This document shows, one piece after another, positions 30,834 to 40,177 of a stretch of 56,220 nt of DNA. The notes beneath the pieces were generated by a model. It was given only the letters and a program-made list of their open reading frames with translations, was not told the origin of the DNA and ran no database searches. The translations under genes were made by a program, and so were the position numbers. Where the stretch lies: the NCBI GenBank assembly GCA_002478945.1, contig DLKM01000028.1:216929-273148 (forward strand). Direction: 5' to 3'. This DNA is from Christensenella sp. UBA7588. Its GTDB lineage: Bacteria; Bacillota; Clostridia; Christensenellales; CAG-917. Within the stretch, counting starts at the first letter, position 1, and the number at the start of each line of letters is the position of its first letter.

Positions 30834-31547
30834 TTATCCGAGTTTTTGCATATCTTTTTTCAGATTCTCCACGATTTTCTTTTCGAGTCGAGAGATATAC
30901 GACTGCGAAATGCCCATCATATCGGCAATTTCCTTTTGAGTCATTTCCTCTTTTCCGTACAATCCGAATCTCAAAGACAGAATCTGTCTCTCCCTCGGCG
31001 GTAGTTTATCGAACGTGTTGCGCAAAATTCGACACTCGTCCGAGGACTCGACGTCGTTATAAACGCAATCTGCGTCCGTGCCGAGAATATCGCTCAGCAG
31101 CAACATATTCCCTTCCCAATCGACGTTCAACGGCTCGTCAAGAGATATTTCCGCTCTCGTCTTGCTCGTCTTGCGCAAATGCATCAAAATTTCGTTTTCG
31201 ATACATCTCGACGCAAACGTAGCGAGTTTGATGTTCTTATCGGGATTGTAGCTTCCGACGGCTTTAATAAGCCCTATCGTGCCGATAGAAACCAAATCGT
31301 CCATATCCACGCCCGTATTGTCAAACTTTTTGGCAATATACACGACGAGTCGCAGATTGTGTTCGATAAGTTTCAATCTCGCATTCTCGTCTCCCGATAA
31401 AAACAAACGGACGGTTTCCTGTTCTTCGTCGGGAGTTAGCGGAGACGGCAACGAGCCGTTTTGCGATATGTAATCGACTTCGCACGGTTGTTTGATTTTC
31501 AAAAACGTCAGCAACTTTTGAACGAATGCTCTCAACTTTCCTTTCAT
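30834..31547 (-). CDS. sigE: RNA polymerase sporulation sigma factor SigE (pro-SigE)
   Basis: A 237-residue mother-cell sigma factor. The basic, hydrophobic pro-region (MKGKLRAFVQKLLTFLK, about 27-30 residues) is removed by SpoIIGA. The core is strongly conserved (HNLRLVVYIAKKF, SIGTIGLIKAV, DEPLNVDWEGN, QSYISRLEKK). The ATG at MKGK has GGAG seven bases upstream. It follows spoIIGA by 86 bases and precedes sigG. Confidence 0.95.
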   Translation of the reverse strand: MKGKLRAFVQKLLTFLKIKQPCEVDYISQNGSLPSPLTPDEEQETVRLFLSGDENARLKLIEHNLRLVVYIAKKFDNTGVDMDDLVSIGTIGLIKAVGSYNPDKNIKLATFASRCIENEILMHLRKTSKTRAEISLDEPLNVDWEGNMLLLSDILGTDADCVYNDVESSDECRILRNTFDKLPPRERQILSLRFGLYGKEEMTQKEIADMMGISQSYISRLEKKIVENLKKDMQKLG

Positions 31548-31633
31548 ATATGTTCTCCACACCTTTCAAATTTGATACTTCGCTATCGTAGGCAAGCAAT
31601 TATGCGCAAATGTAAAAACGACAATATACTGCG

Positions 31634-32395
31634 TTAGAACATCGAATTTTGCAATATTACTTCGCAATTTGAAAATCTTTTCCCACACAGCGCGCCGTAT
31701 GCTTTTCTGCTCACTTTTTCCACGAGAACTTCGTCGAGCGGAACGAGCGGCAATACGCTTTCTCCGCCCACCGTTTCGACGTTTACGAAACCGTCGGGTT
31801 TGATTTTTCCGAGCTTGCTTTCCACCTCGGACGACAGCATTACGACGGGCAAACCGCTCACGTCGTCAACGAGCGAATTTCCGCTGTCGCAAAGCCCCAC
31901 CGCCTCGACGCTTTTTCCGTTTGCTTTGATAACGACGTTTTTGGTGGCGCGCACGGACGAGGCTCTCTTTCTCGCAACGCATCTTGCGCAAACAATCGTC
32001 GATGCGACCGCAAGCGCAACGACTCCGAGAATCGCATACGAATTGACGTCGACTCCCAACGCAAACGAAACGCCGTAAACGATTCCTCCAGTCAGATATG
32101 TATAACAAACGAAACACACAAGCGACTTGAGATAATCTAACAATACGCAAACTCTACGCTTTCCTTCGTATTTGTCGAATATCAGCGTCATCATAGGAGC
32201 AAGCAACGCTTTGATAACTATACCTGCCCAACGAGGCGCAACCGCATACACCGTCGCGCATACCGAGCCGATAAGTACCGCAAGCGCCATGCGTAGTTTT
32301 CTTATTTTTCGATTCCTTGTAAACTGCACGGCAACGACAAGCAGAAAATCAACGGCTACGTTGTTGAACAGCACGAGTTCGATATAAACGCTCAT
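31634..32395 (-). CDS. spoIIGA: SpoIIGA, membrane aspartic protease for pro-SigE
   Basis: About 253 residues. The N-terminal half has five hydrophobic helices; the C-terminal half is an aspartic protease-like domain with the active-site motif LCDSGNSL. SpoIIGA in the septal membrane cleaves pro-SigE after a signal from the forespore. The start at MSVYIELVLFNN is preceded by no Shine-Dalgarno; a -10 box ends exactly 6 bases before it, so the mRNA may be leaderless. It lies between the ftsZ terminator and sigE. Confidence 0.92.
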   Translation of the reverse strand: MSVYIELVLFNNVAVDFLLVVAVQFTRNRKIRKLRMALAVLIGSVCATVYAVAPRWAGIVIKALLAPMMTLIFDKYEGKRRVCVLLDYLKSLVCFVCYTYLTGGIVYGVSFALGVDVNSYAILGVVALAVASTIVCARCVARKRASSVRATKNVVIKANGKSVEAVGLCDSGNSLVDDVSGLPVVMLSSEVESKLGKIKPDGFVNVETVGGESVLPLVPLDEVLVEKVSRKAYGALCGKRFSNCEVILQNSMF

Positions 32396-32401
32396 AACGG
32401 A

Positions 32402-32445
32402 ATCATATACCCGTCGAATCGTAAATTCTTTCCTTTTTTGTCGAG
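32402..32445 (-). promoter_or_regulatory. spoIIGA promoter with two Spo0A-box-like sites
   Basis: On the minus strand a -10 like TATGAT (32407-32402) ends 6 bases before the spoIIGA ATG. No -35 hexamer lies at 17 bases. Two near-matches to the Spo0A box in the same orientation, CGTCGAA (32412-32418) and TGTCGAG (32439-32445) on the plus strand, are 27 bases apart. In Bacillus the spoIIG promoter is Spo0A-activated and lacks a properly spaced -35 box. Confidence 0.5.
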
Positions 32446-32460
32446 CATTACAAAAACGAC

Positions 32461-32490
32461 AAACAAAAAGCCCTTGCAAAATGCAAGGGC
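32461..32490 (-). terminator. Terminator of ftsZ
   Basis: On the minus strand stem GCCCTTGCA/TGCAAGGGC is followed by TTTTTGTTTG. It separates the dcw cluster from spoIIGA. Confidence 0.9.
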
Positions 32491-32609
32491 AAATTAATCG
32501 TTATATCCGCACGGTTTTATATCCGCAAATGATTGCGATTAGAATGCCGTAAAATCAAATCGATACGATTAGAATACGGAAAATTGTTGTTTTTTAGTTT
32601 TATATTCAA

Positions 32610-34046
32610 TCAGTCGCGGTCTCTTTTAAGTCTGCGCAAAAATGCGGGAACTTGTCTTGAGGACACGTCGATTCTGGAAGATTGAACGGTGTTTTGCGGC
32701 TCTTGAGGTTGAGGTGCCGGTTGAGGTTGTGCGACGGGTTGCACTACTGCGGCAGGCTGCTCTACGGGAGCTTGCGGTCTTTGTGCGCCGAAAGTCGGTC
32801 TGTTTGCAAAAATGTCTTGATTGTAAACGGGTGCTTCGACCTCTTGAGGTGCTTCGGGTTCTTTCTCCGCTTCAACGTTTGCCGCGGCTTGAGCAAATGC
32901 GCTCGAAAGCGGTCTTGCGGGTTGAGGTGCGCCGCTTCTTGCGGGAGCAACGTTTCTGTCAACGAAACCCGTTGCGATGATTGTGATTTCGATGTCTTTC
33001 TTATCGGGAACGAACGCCGTACCGAGAATGATGTTTGCACTCGGGTCGACAACTTGTTTTACGATGTCGCAAGCCTCCGTAACTTCGCCGAGCAACATAT
33101 CTTCGCCACCCGTGATGTTGACGATGATTCCCGTTGCGCCTTCGATGTCCGTTTCAAGCAACGGGCTGAATACTGCGCCTCTGACTGCCTCGATAACTCT
33201 CTTTTCGCCTTTGCCGTAACCGATACCCATATGTGCGAGACCTTTGTTGGAAAGAATCGTACGCACGTCAGCAAAGTCAAGGTTGATAAGTTCGGGATTT
33301 GCGATAACGTCGCTCACGCCCTGTACGCCTTGACGAAGCACGTCGTCTGCGATTTCGAAAGCGCGTTTGAAAGAGATGTTCTTGTCAAGCACTTCGATAA
33401 GTTTTTGGTTGGGGATAACAAGGAGCGTATCCACGAAATTTTTGAGGTTCTTGATGCCTTCTTCCGCGTTTCTTTGACGTTGCGCACCTTCGAAGTTGAA
33501 AGGTTTGGTAACGACGGCAACGGTAAGAATACCCATAGATTTTGCGATCTCAGCAATGACGGGAGCGGCACCAGTACCCGTGCCACCGCCCATACCTGCG
33601 GTAATGAAAAGCAAATCGATGTCTTTGAGAGCGGCTTTGATGCGGTCGCGAGATTCCTCTGCGGCTTTTCTGCCCACTTCGGGGTCGGAGCCTGCGCCGA
33701 GACCGCCCGTCATATTTGCACCGAGTTGAATCTTGCAATGCGGAGCGACCAATGACATATTGAGTGCCTGCATATCCGTGTTCATAACCACGAAGCTCGC
33801 ACTCTTGATACCTGCACGAATCATATTGTTGACGGCGTTGTTACCGCCACCGCCCACGCCTACTACGACGATGTTGGCTTTGCCCGGTTTCTTTTGAGAC
33901 ACGGGTTGATAAACCTCTTGTTCCTCGACGACGGGTTGTACGGGTTCTTCCTCGACGGTTTGAGGTTCTTCTTGTGCGGGTACATCTTCTACTTGTTCGG
34001 CATTCTCGACTTGAGGAGTCCAACCGAATTTTTCAAAATCTATCAT
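32610..34046 (-). CDS. ftsZ: Cell division protein FtsZ with N-terminal extension
   Basis: A 478-residue tubulin homologue that forms the Z ring. The GTP-binding tubulin signature GGGTGTGAAP is at about 153-162 and the C-terminal partner-binding peptide VPAFLRR is near the end. The GTPase core begins only at about residue 57 (ANIVVVGVGGGG); the preceding 55 residues are rich in Glu, Gln, Pro and Val, whereas FtsZ usually starts within 10-15 residues of the core. The C-terminal linker is Q/P/A rich. The start overlaps ftsA by 4 bases and has GGAGG upstream. Confidence 0.96.
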   Translation of the reverse strand: MIDFEKFGWTPQVENAEQVEDVPAQEEPQTVEEEPVQPVVEEQEVYQPVSQKKPGKANIVVVGVGGGGNNAVNNMIRAGIKSASFVVMNTDMQALNMSLVAPHCKIQLGANMTGGLGAGSDPEVGRKAAEESRDRIKAALKDIDLLFITAGMGGGTGTGAAPVIAEIAKSMGILTVAVVTKPFNFEGAQRQRNAEEGIKNLKNFVDTLLVIPNQKLIEVLDKNISFKRAFEIADDVLRQGVQGVSDVIANPELINLDFADVRTILSNKGLAHMGIGYGKGEKRVIEAVRGAVFSPLLETDIEGATGIIVNITGGEDMLLGEVTEACDIVKQVVDPSANIILGTAFVPDKKDIEITIIATGFVDRNVAPARSGAPQPARPLSSAFAQAAANVEAEKEPEAPQEVEAPVYNQDIFANRPTFGAQRPQAPVEQPAAVVQPVAQPQPAPQPQEPQNTVQSSRIDVSSRQVPAFLRRLKRDRD

Positions 34047-35212
34047 TTTTTACCTCCGTTGAATAACTTTTTTATAAACGCTCCGAAATCGAATCTCGAG
34101 AGATTGTCAGCCATAATCAAAAGCGACGCTTTGGAACAATCGTCGGGCTTGACGAATCCCGGAAGTTTCGGAGTAACGATTTCTATATTTTTGCCGAGCT
34201 GTTCGCTCAAATATTTCTTTGCGCCGCGCATAGGAGCGATACCCTCGCCCGTGAGATAAACGGGCATATACGAAGGTGCGTCCTCCTCGATTTCCTTGAA
34301 TATATCGGAGAAAATATCCACAAATACGTCAAGTCTGTTTTTTGCAATCTCGCAAGCGTCGATTGCGTAAACGACGTTCTCTCCGTCGCCAACAAGCACC
34401 GCTTCGTCGCTGTAGTTGAGATTGAGGTCGACAAGACGTTTTGCTTCTTCCGCCATATCGAATGGAACTTCGAGAGCCTCGAATATATCTGCGCCGATAT
34501 GCGCACCGCCCATCGAGAAAGACTTCATTTCCAATATGCCTTCGCCTTTTGCGATGCAAACGGACGATGACAAATATCCGACGTCGATGAGCATATATAC
34601 GTTGTCTCTCTGCTCTTTTTCCAAAAGAGACATACATTCCGCCCAACAGGTTGCGACGTATTTTACGTCGGTAAAACCGAGCGAAGCTGCCACTTCGTCA
34701 AACGTCTTGACAAACGACTTTTCGCAAAGCATATAAGACACGCAAGCGTCCACTTTGGTGGCTTCCATATCTCTTACGTCGGAGTAGATTTTTTCTTCTC
34801 CGTTGACGGAATAATATATTGCCGAAGTATTGATTGTCAAGTATTTGTCGGTGTCGAAATCGTCGCCCTTTTTGAGCAAATAATCAATATCGTCGTCAAT
34901 CACTCGTCTTTGTCTGTCGAGACGAATGCCGACTTCCTTGGTAACGACCGTAACGAACTCTGCGGGAACGCCGATAAACAGGCGTTTCGTACGAGAATCG
35001 GCAGCTTTCATTGCGTCGAGCAAAACGGATTTTGCAATATCCGAAGTTTCCGCCTCGTCAAACCATTCGCCGTTTTCGTAACCTTGGTGTTGTTTTTCTA
35101 CTATGGACTTAATGCCGAAAACGCTCTGCGCCCTTTTAGAGCCGACGATGGCACTTATCAGGCGAGAGTTGACGTCAAGAACGGCAATGTCTTTGGTAAA
35201 AATCGAACCCAT
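34043..35212 (-). CDS. ftsA: FtsA-like actin-fold cell division protein
   Basis: A 389-residue actin-like protein with the SHS2 insertion typical of FtsA. The phosphate-1 region IAVLDVNSRLISAIVG is altered from the usual D-x-G-T/S, and phosphate-2 VYMLIDVGYLSSSV is present. It ends in an amphipathic basic helix (FGAFIKKLFNGGKK) that can anchor FtsZ to the membrane. It is translationally coupled to ftsZ, with a strong promoter just upstream. The sequence is divergent, so a different member of the FtsA/PilM group is conceivable, but position supports FtsA. Confidence 0.87.
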   Translation of the reverse strand: MGSIFTKDIAVLDVNSRLISAIVGSKRAQSVFGIKSIVEKQHQGYENGEWFDEAETSDIAKSVLLDAMKAADSRTKRLFIGVPAEFVTVVTKEVGIRLDRQRRVIDDDIDYLLKKGDDFDTDKYLTINTSAIYYSVNGEEKIYSDVRDMEATKVDACVSYMLCEKSFVKTFDEVAASLGFTDVKYVATCWAECMSLLEKEQRDNVYMLIDVGYLSSSVCIAKGEGILEMKSFSMGGAHIGADIFEALEVPFDMAEEAKRLVDLNLNYSDEAVLVGDGENVVYAIDACEIAKNRLDVFVDIFSDIFKEIEEDAPSYMPVYLTGEGIAPMRGAKKYLSEQLGKNIEIVTPKLPGFVKPDDCSKASLLIMADNLSRFDFGAFIKKLFNGGKK

Positions 35213-35266
35213 ATTCTCCTCAGGTAAACGCGCAAGCGCGCGTATAGCGCTATTATTTATATTTAT

Positions 35267-35294
35267 ATTATATAGAAAATAAATAGCGTGTCAA
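35267..35294 (-). promoter_or_regulatory. Promoter of ftsA-ftsZ
   Basis: On the minus strand a consensus TTGACA is followed after 16 bases by a consensus TATAAT. The leader contains a strong hairpin (ACGCGC/GCGCGT) before the GAGGAG ribosome binding site. Confidence 0.85.
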
Positions 35295-35304
35295 TGCATT
35301 TGAA

Positions 35305-35342
35305 ACAAAAAATACGGCAATTTTGCAAATTTTCGGCGTATT
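35305..35342 (-). terminator. Probable terminator after murA
   Basis: On the minus strand AATACG and CGTATT pair around an AT-rich inner stem and are followed by TTTTTTG. It lies between murA and the ftsA promoter. Confidence 0.6.
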
Positions 35343-35369
35343 CCGCCGTTTATTGAGTTTTTATGATAG

Positions 35370-36638
35370 TTAATCCGCCGTTTTGCGCCGAACGACGCCT
35401 CCGAGAGAGCAAAAAACGTCCTCTATGCTCTCATATCCTCTGTCTATGTATTCCGAGCCGAAAACGTTTGTTTTTCCGTTGATTTTCAGCGCGGCAATCA
35501 TAAGTCCCGCACCGCCTCTCAAGTCGCTCGCCATCAAAGAATCTGCCGCCGCGACGTCTTTGAGCGAACTGTTTCCGTAAACGGTCGCGACGTTGTTTTC
35601 GAGCCGAATATTCGCTCCGAGTTTGGCAAATTCCTTTGCGTGTGCAAACCTGTTTTCAAACACGGTTTCTTTTATACTGCTCACTCCGTCGGCAAAACAC
35701 GCAAACGCGAAAAGTTGCGGTTGCATATCCGTGGGAAACATCGGATACGGCGCAGTCGCTATACGCACTGGGTGCGCGCGCCCGCACGAGCGCACGAACA
35801 TTCCGCACTCGTCAGCGTCTATAGATATTTCTTCGGAGCGCAACGTTTCGACGACGGAGCCGAGATACTCGTCTCCCACTCCGTTTATTCGCACCTCTCC
35901 TCCGCACAGCGCAACGGCACTAAGCAACGTTCCCGCGACGATGCGGTCGCCTACGGGAGTAATGCGACAACCGCCGAGCTTATCGACGCCATCGATTTTT
36001 ATTACCGACGAACCCTCTCCGCTTATGCGCGCGCCCATAGCGCGCAACCCCTGCGCGAGCGATATGATTTCTGGTTCTCTTGCAACGTTCACGAGCGTTG
36101 TTTTCCCCTGTGCGAGCGAAGCACACATTATCAGGTTTTCCGTTGCGCCGACGCTCGGAAATTTCAACACCACGTCCGCACCGTGCAATTTCTTTGCATA
36201 GCAACGAATACCGTTTCGAGTATATTCCGCCGTCGCGCCCATTCTTCGCAAACCGTCTATGTGAATATCAAGAGGTCTGCTTCCTATTTTGCAGCCTCCC
36301 GGCAAGGGCATTTCCACTTCGCCCAAAGACGCCAAAAGTGCGCCGAGCATAAACATAGACGAACGCATATCTTTGCAAAACGCCTCGCTCACGCGTGCGG
36401 TATTCGCACGCCCGCTCACGCTTATGTGCCTGCCTGCGCGCTCGACGCGCACGCCCAAGTTTTGCAAAAGTCCGCACATTGCCCTGACGTCGCTAATATC
36501 GGGACAATCGCATACGGTAACGGTATCGTCGCTTAAAATTCCCATTGCCATTAACGGCAAAACAGCGTTTTTCGCGCCGTGAACCGTGGTCTGACCGTAC
36601 AACGGGTTTCCGCCTTCGATTTCGAAATACTCACTCAT
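35370..36638 (-). CDS. murA: UDP-N-acetylglucosamine 1-carboxyvinyltransferase (MurA)
   Basis: A 422-residue enzyme that adds enolpyruvate from PEP to UDP-GlcNAc, the first committed step of peptidoglycan synthesis. K23-N24 (GAKNAVLP) and the catalytic loop cysteine C116 (PGGCKIGSRPLD) are present; Cys at this place means the fosfomycin-sensitive type. It overlaps ftsW by 8 bases. A murA inside the dcw cluster is seen in some Firmicutes. Confidence 0.96.
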   Translation of the reverse strand: MSEYFEIEGGNPLYGQTTVHGAKNAVLPLMAMGILSDDTVTVCDCPDISDVRAMCGLLQNLGVRVERAGRHISVSGRANTARVSEAFCKDMRSSMFMLGALLASLGEVEMPLPGGCKIGSRPLDIHIDGLRRMGATAEYTRNGIRCYAKKLHGADVVLKFPSVGATENLIMCASLAQGKTTLVNVAREPEIISLAQGLRAMGARISGEGSSVIKIDGVDKLGGCRITPVGDRIVAGTLLSAVALCGGEVRINGVGDEYLGSVVETLRSEEISIDADECGMFVRSCGRAHPVRIATAPYPMFPTDMQPQLFAFACFADGVSSIKETVFENRFAHAKEFAKLGANIRLENNVATVYGNSSLKDVAAADSLMASDLRGGAGLMIAALKINGKTNVFGSEYIDRGYESIEDVFCSLGGVVRRKTAD

Positions 36639-37887
36639 ATTTTCCCTGTTTTTCGTGTTTTATAGTTTTTTTACTTTCAAAAAAGGTATCCGCTCTCAAA
36701 TACGGAACGCCGTTTCGCGATATAGAATTAAGCACTCCGATTGCGCAAAGATACGCCACGAGAGAACTGCCTCCCGCGCTGACGAACGGCAACGGCAAGC
36801 CCGTAGGCGGCACCGCTCCGCAAACCACCGCCACGTTGAGCAACGCCTGAATACTCGTTATTGCCGTAATCCCCGTGGCAACGTAGCATGAGAATCTGTC
36901 TTGCGCTCTTTTGGCTATTCGTATGCCTCTGACGGCAATGATAACGAACAACGCCATAACCGCGGCAACTCCGAGCAACCCCGTTTCTTCGCCTATAACC
37001 GACAGAATAAAGTCGCTTTCCGCAAACGGCAAAAACAGATATTTCTGCCTCGATTCGAACAAACCGACTCCGAAAAGTCCGCCGCTTCCGAGCGCATAAT
37101 ACGATTGAATCAACTGATACCCTTCTTCCAAAGGAGAACTCCACGGGTCGAAGTACGCTTTGAGACGTTGGAGCCTGTAAGGCTCGAGCAATACGAGCGC
37201 AACCGCACCCGCAATCGCAGGAAGCAACAGCGCAATCAGATGCGACGTTTTCGCTCCGCTTGCGAACAGCATAATGAATATCACGCTTGCGACGCATATC
37301 GTTATCGACATATTCGGCTCGAGTATCAAAAGCACGCACACCGCGCCGCCGATAAGCAACGTTACGACAACGCTCGAAAACTTGCGCATATCCGCTCTGC
37401 TCGCAAAAGACGCGATTGCGATAACCATAAAGAATTTTGCATATTCGGACGGTTGAATCGTAAAGAATCCGAGATTAAGCCATCTTTTCGCGCCGTAACT
37501 TTCCACGCCGACGACGGGCAGAAAAACCATTGCCAGAAGCGCAAGCCCCAAAACGTAAACTATCGGCGTGATTTTTTTGATTTTGGACGCGTCGACAAAC
37601 GATAGCGTCGTCATTGCGAAAACTCCGAGTACGAGAGCGACGGCTTGAGTTTTCACATAGTGAAAAGCGTCTCCGTATTGAAGATTCGCTCCGTAGCTCG
37701 ACGCGGAGTAAATAAACAACAGCCCCAACGCCGACAACTCCAAAGCGACCGCAATCAAAACGCCGTCCGACTTACCGTAGCCGAGCAACCCGAGCGCACG
37801 AAATTCGCTTTGCGCATACGCACGCTCGTAGGCAGTCGTGCGCCCGCGAAAGCGCGCGCCCGCATTTATGCTTGCCGATTTTCTCAT
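36631..37887 (-). CDS. ftsW: FtsW/SpoVE SEDS-family peptidoglycan glycosyltransferase
   Basis: A 418-residue polytopic SEDS protein. The family motifs KRWLNLGFFTIQPSE, the EEGYQ/IQSYYALGSGGLFGVGL region and PPTGLPLPFVSAGGSS are present. It polymerises lipid II together with a class B PBP, here most likely SpoVD/FtsI at 41715-43646. The first 40 residues are a basic cytoplasmic extension. It is coupled to murD by a 4-base overlap. Confidence 0.94.
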   Translation of the reverse strand: MRKSASINAGARFRGRTTAYERAYAQSEFRALGLLGYGKSDGVLIAVALELSALGLLFIYSASSYGANLQYGDAFHYVKTQAVALVLGVFAMTTLSFVDASKIKKITPIVYVLGLALLAMVFLPVVGVESYGAKRWLNLGFFTIQPSEYAKFFMVIAIASFASRADMRKFSSVVVTLLIGGAVCVLLILEPNMSITICVASVIFIMLFASGAKTSHLIALLLPAIAGAVALVLLEPYRLQRLKAYFDPWSSPLEEGYQLIQSYYALGSGGLFGVGLFESRQKYLFLPFAESDFILSVIGEETGLLGVAAVMALFVIIAVRGIRIAKRAQDRFSCYVATGITAITSIQALLNVAVVCGAVPPTGLPLPFVSAGGSSLVAYLCAIGVLNSISRNGVPYLRADTFFESKKTIKHEKQGKYE

Positions 37888-39179
37888 CTTTTTCTCTTGA
37901 GCGCGATTGCGTCGAATACCCGACCTCGCTCCTCAAAATTTTTATATCTGTCAAAACTCTTGCTCGCAGGCGAAAACAATACGTTTTTCGCTTCGGTTTC
38001 GTGTGCTTTCTGCAAGGCGCAAGCAAGCGCGTCGCTCAGGTTTTCTCTCACGGAAACGTCATATCCGTGCGCTTTTGCGCAATCGAAAATAACGTCTGCA
38101 TTCTCTCCGCACGCAACGAATCCTTTTGCGCCGTCGGGCATATTTTCAAACAAATAATCGAAGTCCTCCTCCCCTTTCTGACCTCCGAGTATGAGTACGC
38201 AGTCGTCGCAACATTCGAGTGCGCACAGACACGCCGAAATATTGGTGGATTTACTGTCGTTGTAAACGTCAACTCCGTCGATTTTAGCGACGAATTGTCT
38301 GCGGTACTGCGGCTTTGCAAAGTCGGTAATCGCAGACGCAACGCAAAATGCAGACACTCCTCGCTCCATACACACGGCAACCGCGGCAAGCACGTTTTGC
38401 AGTTCCTCTCCCTTGAAATCGACGTCCTCGAGCGCAACGACGGGCTTTCCTTTGAAACAAACGAATCCCGACGACAGATACGCGCCGTCAAGTTCGACGT
38501 CGCGAGTGGAAAACGGCACTTTTTTCGCAACCGCCTGCGGTATCAGACCTCTGATAATCTCGTCGTCGGCATTGTACACTACCACGTCGCTTTCGCTTTG
38601 ATTTCTGAAAATCATAGCTTTTGCATTGACGTAATTCTGCATCGTCTTGTGCCTTGACAAATGGTCGGGCGCGATATTCAAAAGCACAGCGACGTCGGGC
38701 GCGAAGTCTGGGCTGTTTTCCAACTGAAAACTGCTTGCTTCTATAACCGCGATTTCCGTTGCGTCGAGTTTGTCCGCAATGGAGCAGAACGGAATACCGA
38801 TATTGCCCACCGCGTGCGAATGCAACCCCGCTCTTTTCAGAATGTGGTCGATAAGCATCGTCGTGGTCGTTTTTCCGTTGGTACCCGTAATTGCGATTTG
38901 CTCCGCAAGGCATATTCTAGACGCAAGCGACAGTTCGCTCACGACGGGAATATTGTCGAGCCTCGCGTCAAGCAAAAAGTCTCTGTTTGCGTCCACTCCG
39001 GGACTCAACACGATTATATCCGCTCCGTCGAAAACTCCCGTGCTGTTCGTGGCGTGGTCGGCTTTCGCATCGTCGTCGTAAACGATTGCTTTTGCCCCCT
39101 TTTCCCTGACCAATTCGTACGCTGCCAAACCGCTTATACCTGCGCCGTATATCACGACGTTTTTGCCGACAAGTCTCAT
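37884..39179 (-). CDS. murD: UDP-N-acetylmuramoylalanine-D-glutamate ligase (MurD)
   Basis: About 431 residues. MurD adds D-Glu to UDP-MurNAc-L-Ala using ATP. The Rossmann-like N terminus (VVIYGAGISGLAAYE), the ATP-binding loop (ITGTNGKTTTT) and the C-terminal DSKSTN motif are clear. The start at MRLVGKN overlaps mraY by 4 bases; the longer open frame runs through mraY and is not used. Confidence 0.95.
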   Translation of the reverse strand: MRLVGKNVVIYGAGISGLAAYELVREKGAKAIVYDDDAKADHATNSTGVFDGADIIVLSPGVDANRDFLLDARLDNIPVVSELSLASRICLAEQIAITGTNGKTTTTMLIDHILKRAGLHSHAVGNIGIPFCSIADKLDATEIAVIEASSFQLENSPDFAPDVAVLLNIAPDHLSRHKTMQNYVNAKAMIFRNQSESDVVVYNADDEIIRGLIPQAVAKKVPFSTRDVELDGAYLSSGFVCFKGKPVVALEDVDFKGEELQNVLAAVAVCMERGVSAFCVASAITDFAKPQYRRQFVAKIDGVDVYNDSKSTNISACLCALECCDDCVLILGGQKGEEDFDYLFENMPDGAKGFVACGENADVIFDCAKAHGYDVSVRENLSDALACALQKAHETEAKNVLFSPASKSFDRYKNFEERGRVFDAIALKRKR

Positions 39180-40177
39180 ATCGTCCTCGCAAAAATCAAA
39201 GTCAGCGCGCCTCCTATCATACTCGCGACGAAATATATCGTGACGATTTTCGACTCGTGCAGTCCTTTCATCTCGAGATGATGATGAAACGGTGCCATAA
39301 GGAAAATGCGTTTTTTCGTGAGTTTGAAGGAAATCACCTGCAATATAACAGATATGCTTGACCAAACGAACATTATACCTGACGTAACGATTAAAAGCGG
39401 TTTTTTGATAAATACGGCAACCGACGCGCACGCCGCGCCGAGTGCGAGCGAGCCTGTATCTCCCATCATAATCTTTGCGGGATAACCGTTCAGAACGACG
39501 TAACCGAGCAAACTGCCGAGCATAGAAACGCAGAATACTCCGAGCGACAGAATCTGCGCCGCATAATCGGCGTCTCCTGCAGAGACCGCATCGTTATATT
39601 CAAAGAATATAAGCATGGCAAACCAGATAAAATACGCAATAGACGTATACCCTGCGAGTCCGTCGAGGCCGTCTGTCAGATTTACGGAGTTGGTCGTCGC
39701 AATATAGACGAGCGCGACGAAAGGAATTATCCCCCAACTCATCTCGAACGTATGCGTGGTAAACGGCAGACAAATCTGCGTGCCTATAAACTTCGACGCA
39801 TAAACGAAATAGCCTGCCGCAAGCCCGAGTCCGACTTGTCCGATTATTTTCTGATAAGGCTTGAGTCCGAGATTCCTCGAATATCGAATTTTGATAAAAT
39901 CGTCAAGAAATCCGAGTATGCAAAAGCCCGCCGTTACGACCGCCGCAACGATTGAAAACCATTGAAATTCCACAAGCGAAAAAACGAGAGTCGGTATGAG
40001 AAAAATAAAACCGCCCATAGTCGGAGTTCCCGTTTTTCCCGCGTGTTGTTTGACGTATCCGAGTACCGTTTGCTTGGCTTTCAGCTTGCTCATCAGTTTG
40101 ACGATAAGAGGCGCGATAAGCAATGCAAAAACCGTCGAGCAAATGAAATACGTCAGCAATTTATTGAGCGCGCTCAT
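39176..40177 (-). CDS. mraY: Phospho-N-acetylmuramoyl-pentapeptide transferase (MraY)
   Basis: A 333-residue polytopic membrane enzyme that makes lipid I. Conserved features are KQTVLGYVKQHAGKTGTPTMGG near the N terminus (split here by residue choice), FLDDFIK, NLTDGLDGLA, the MGDTGSLALG loop and the MAPFHHHLE motif. It overlaps murE and murD by 4 bases each. murF, usually between murE and mraY, is missing. Confidence 0.96.
   Translation of the reverse strand: MSALNKLLTYFICSTVFALLIAPLIVKLMSKLKAKQTVLGYVKQHAGKTGTPTMGGFIFLIPTLVFSLVEFQWFSIVAAVVTAGFCILGFLDDFIKIRYSRNLGLKPYQKIIGQVGLGLAAGYFVYASKFIGTQICLPFTTHTFEMSWGIIPFVALVYIATTNSVNLTDGLDGLAGYTSIAYFIWFAMLIFFEYNDAVSAGDADYAAQILSLGVFCVSMLGSLLGYVVLNGYPAKIMMGDTGSLALGAACASVAVFIKKPLLIVTSGIMFVWSSISVILQVISFKLTKKRIFLMAPFHHHLEMKGLHESKIVTIYFVASMIGGALTLIFARTI

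Noticed and set aside
39180..39431. 84-codon upstream extension of murD
   Set aside because: It lies inside mraY, whereas the ATG at 39179 overlaps mraY by the usual 4 bases.
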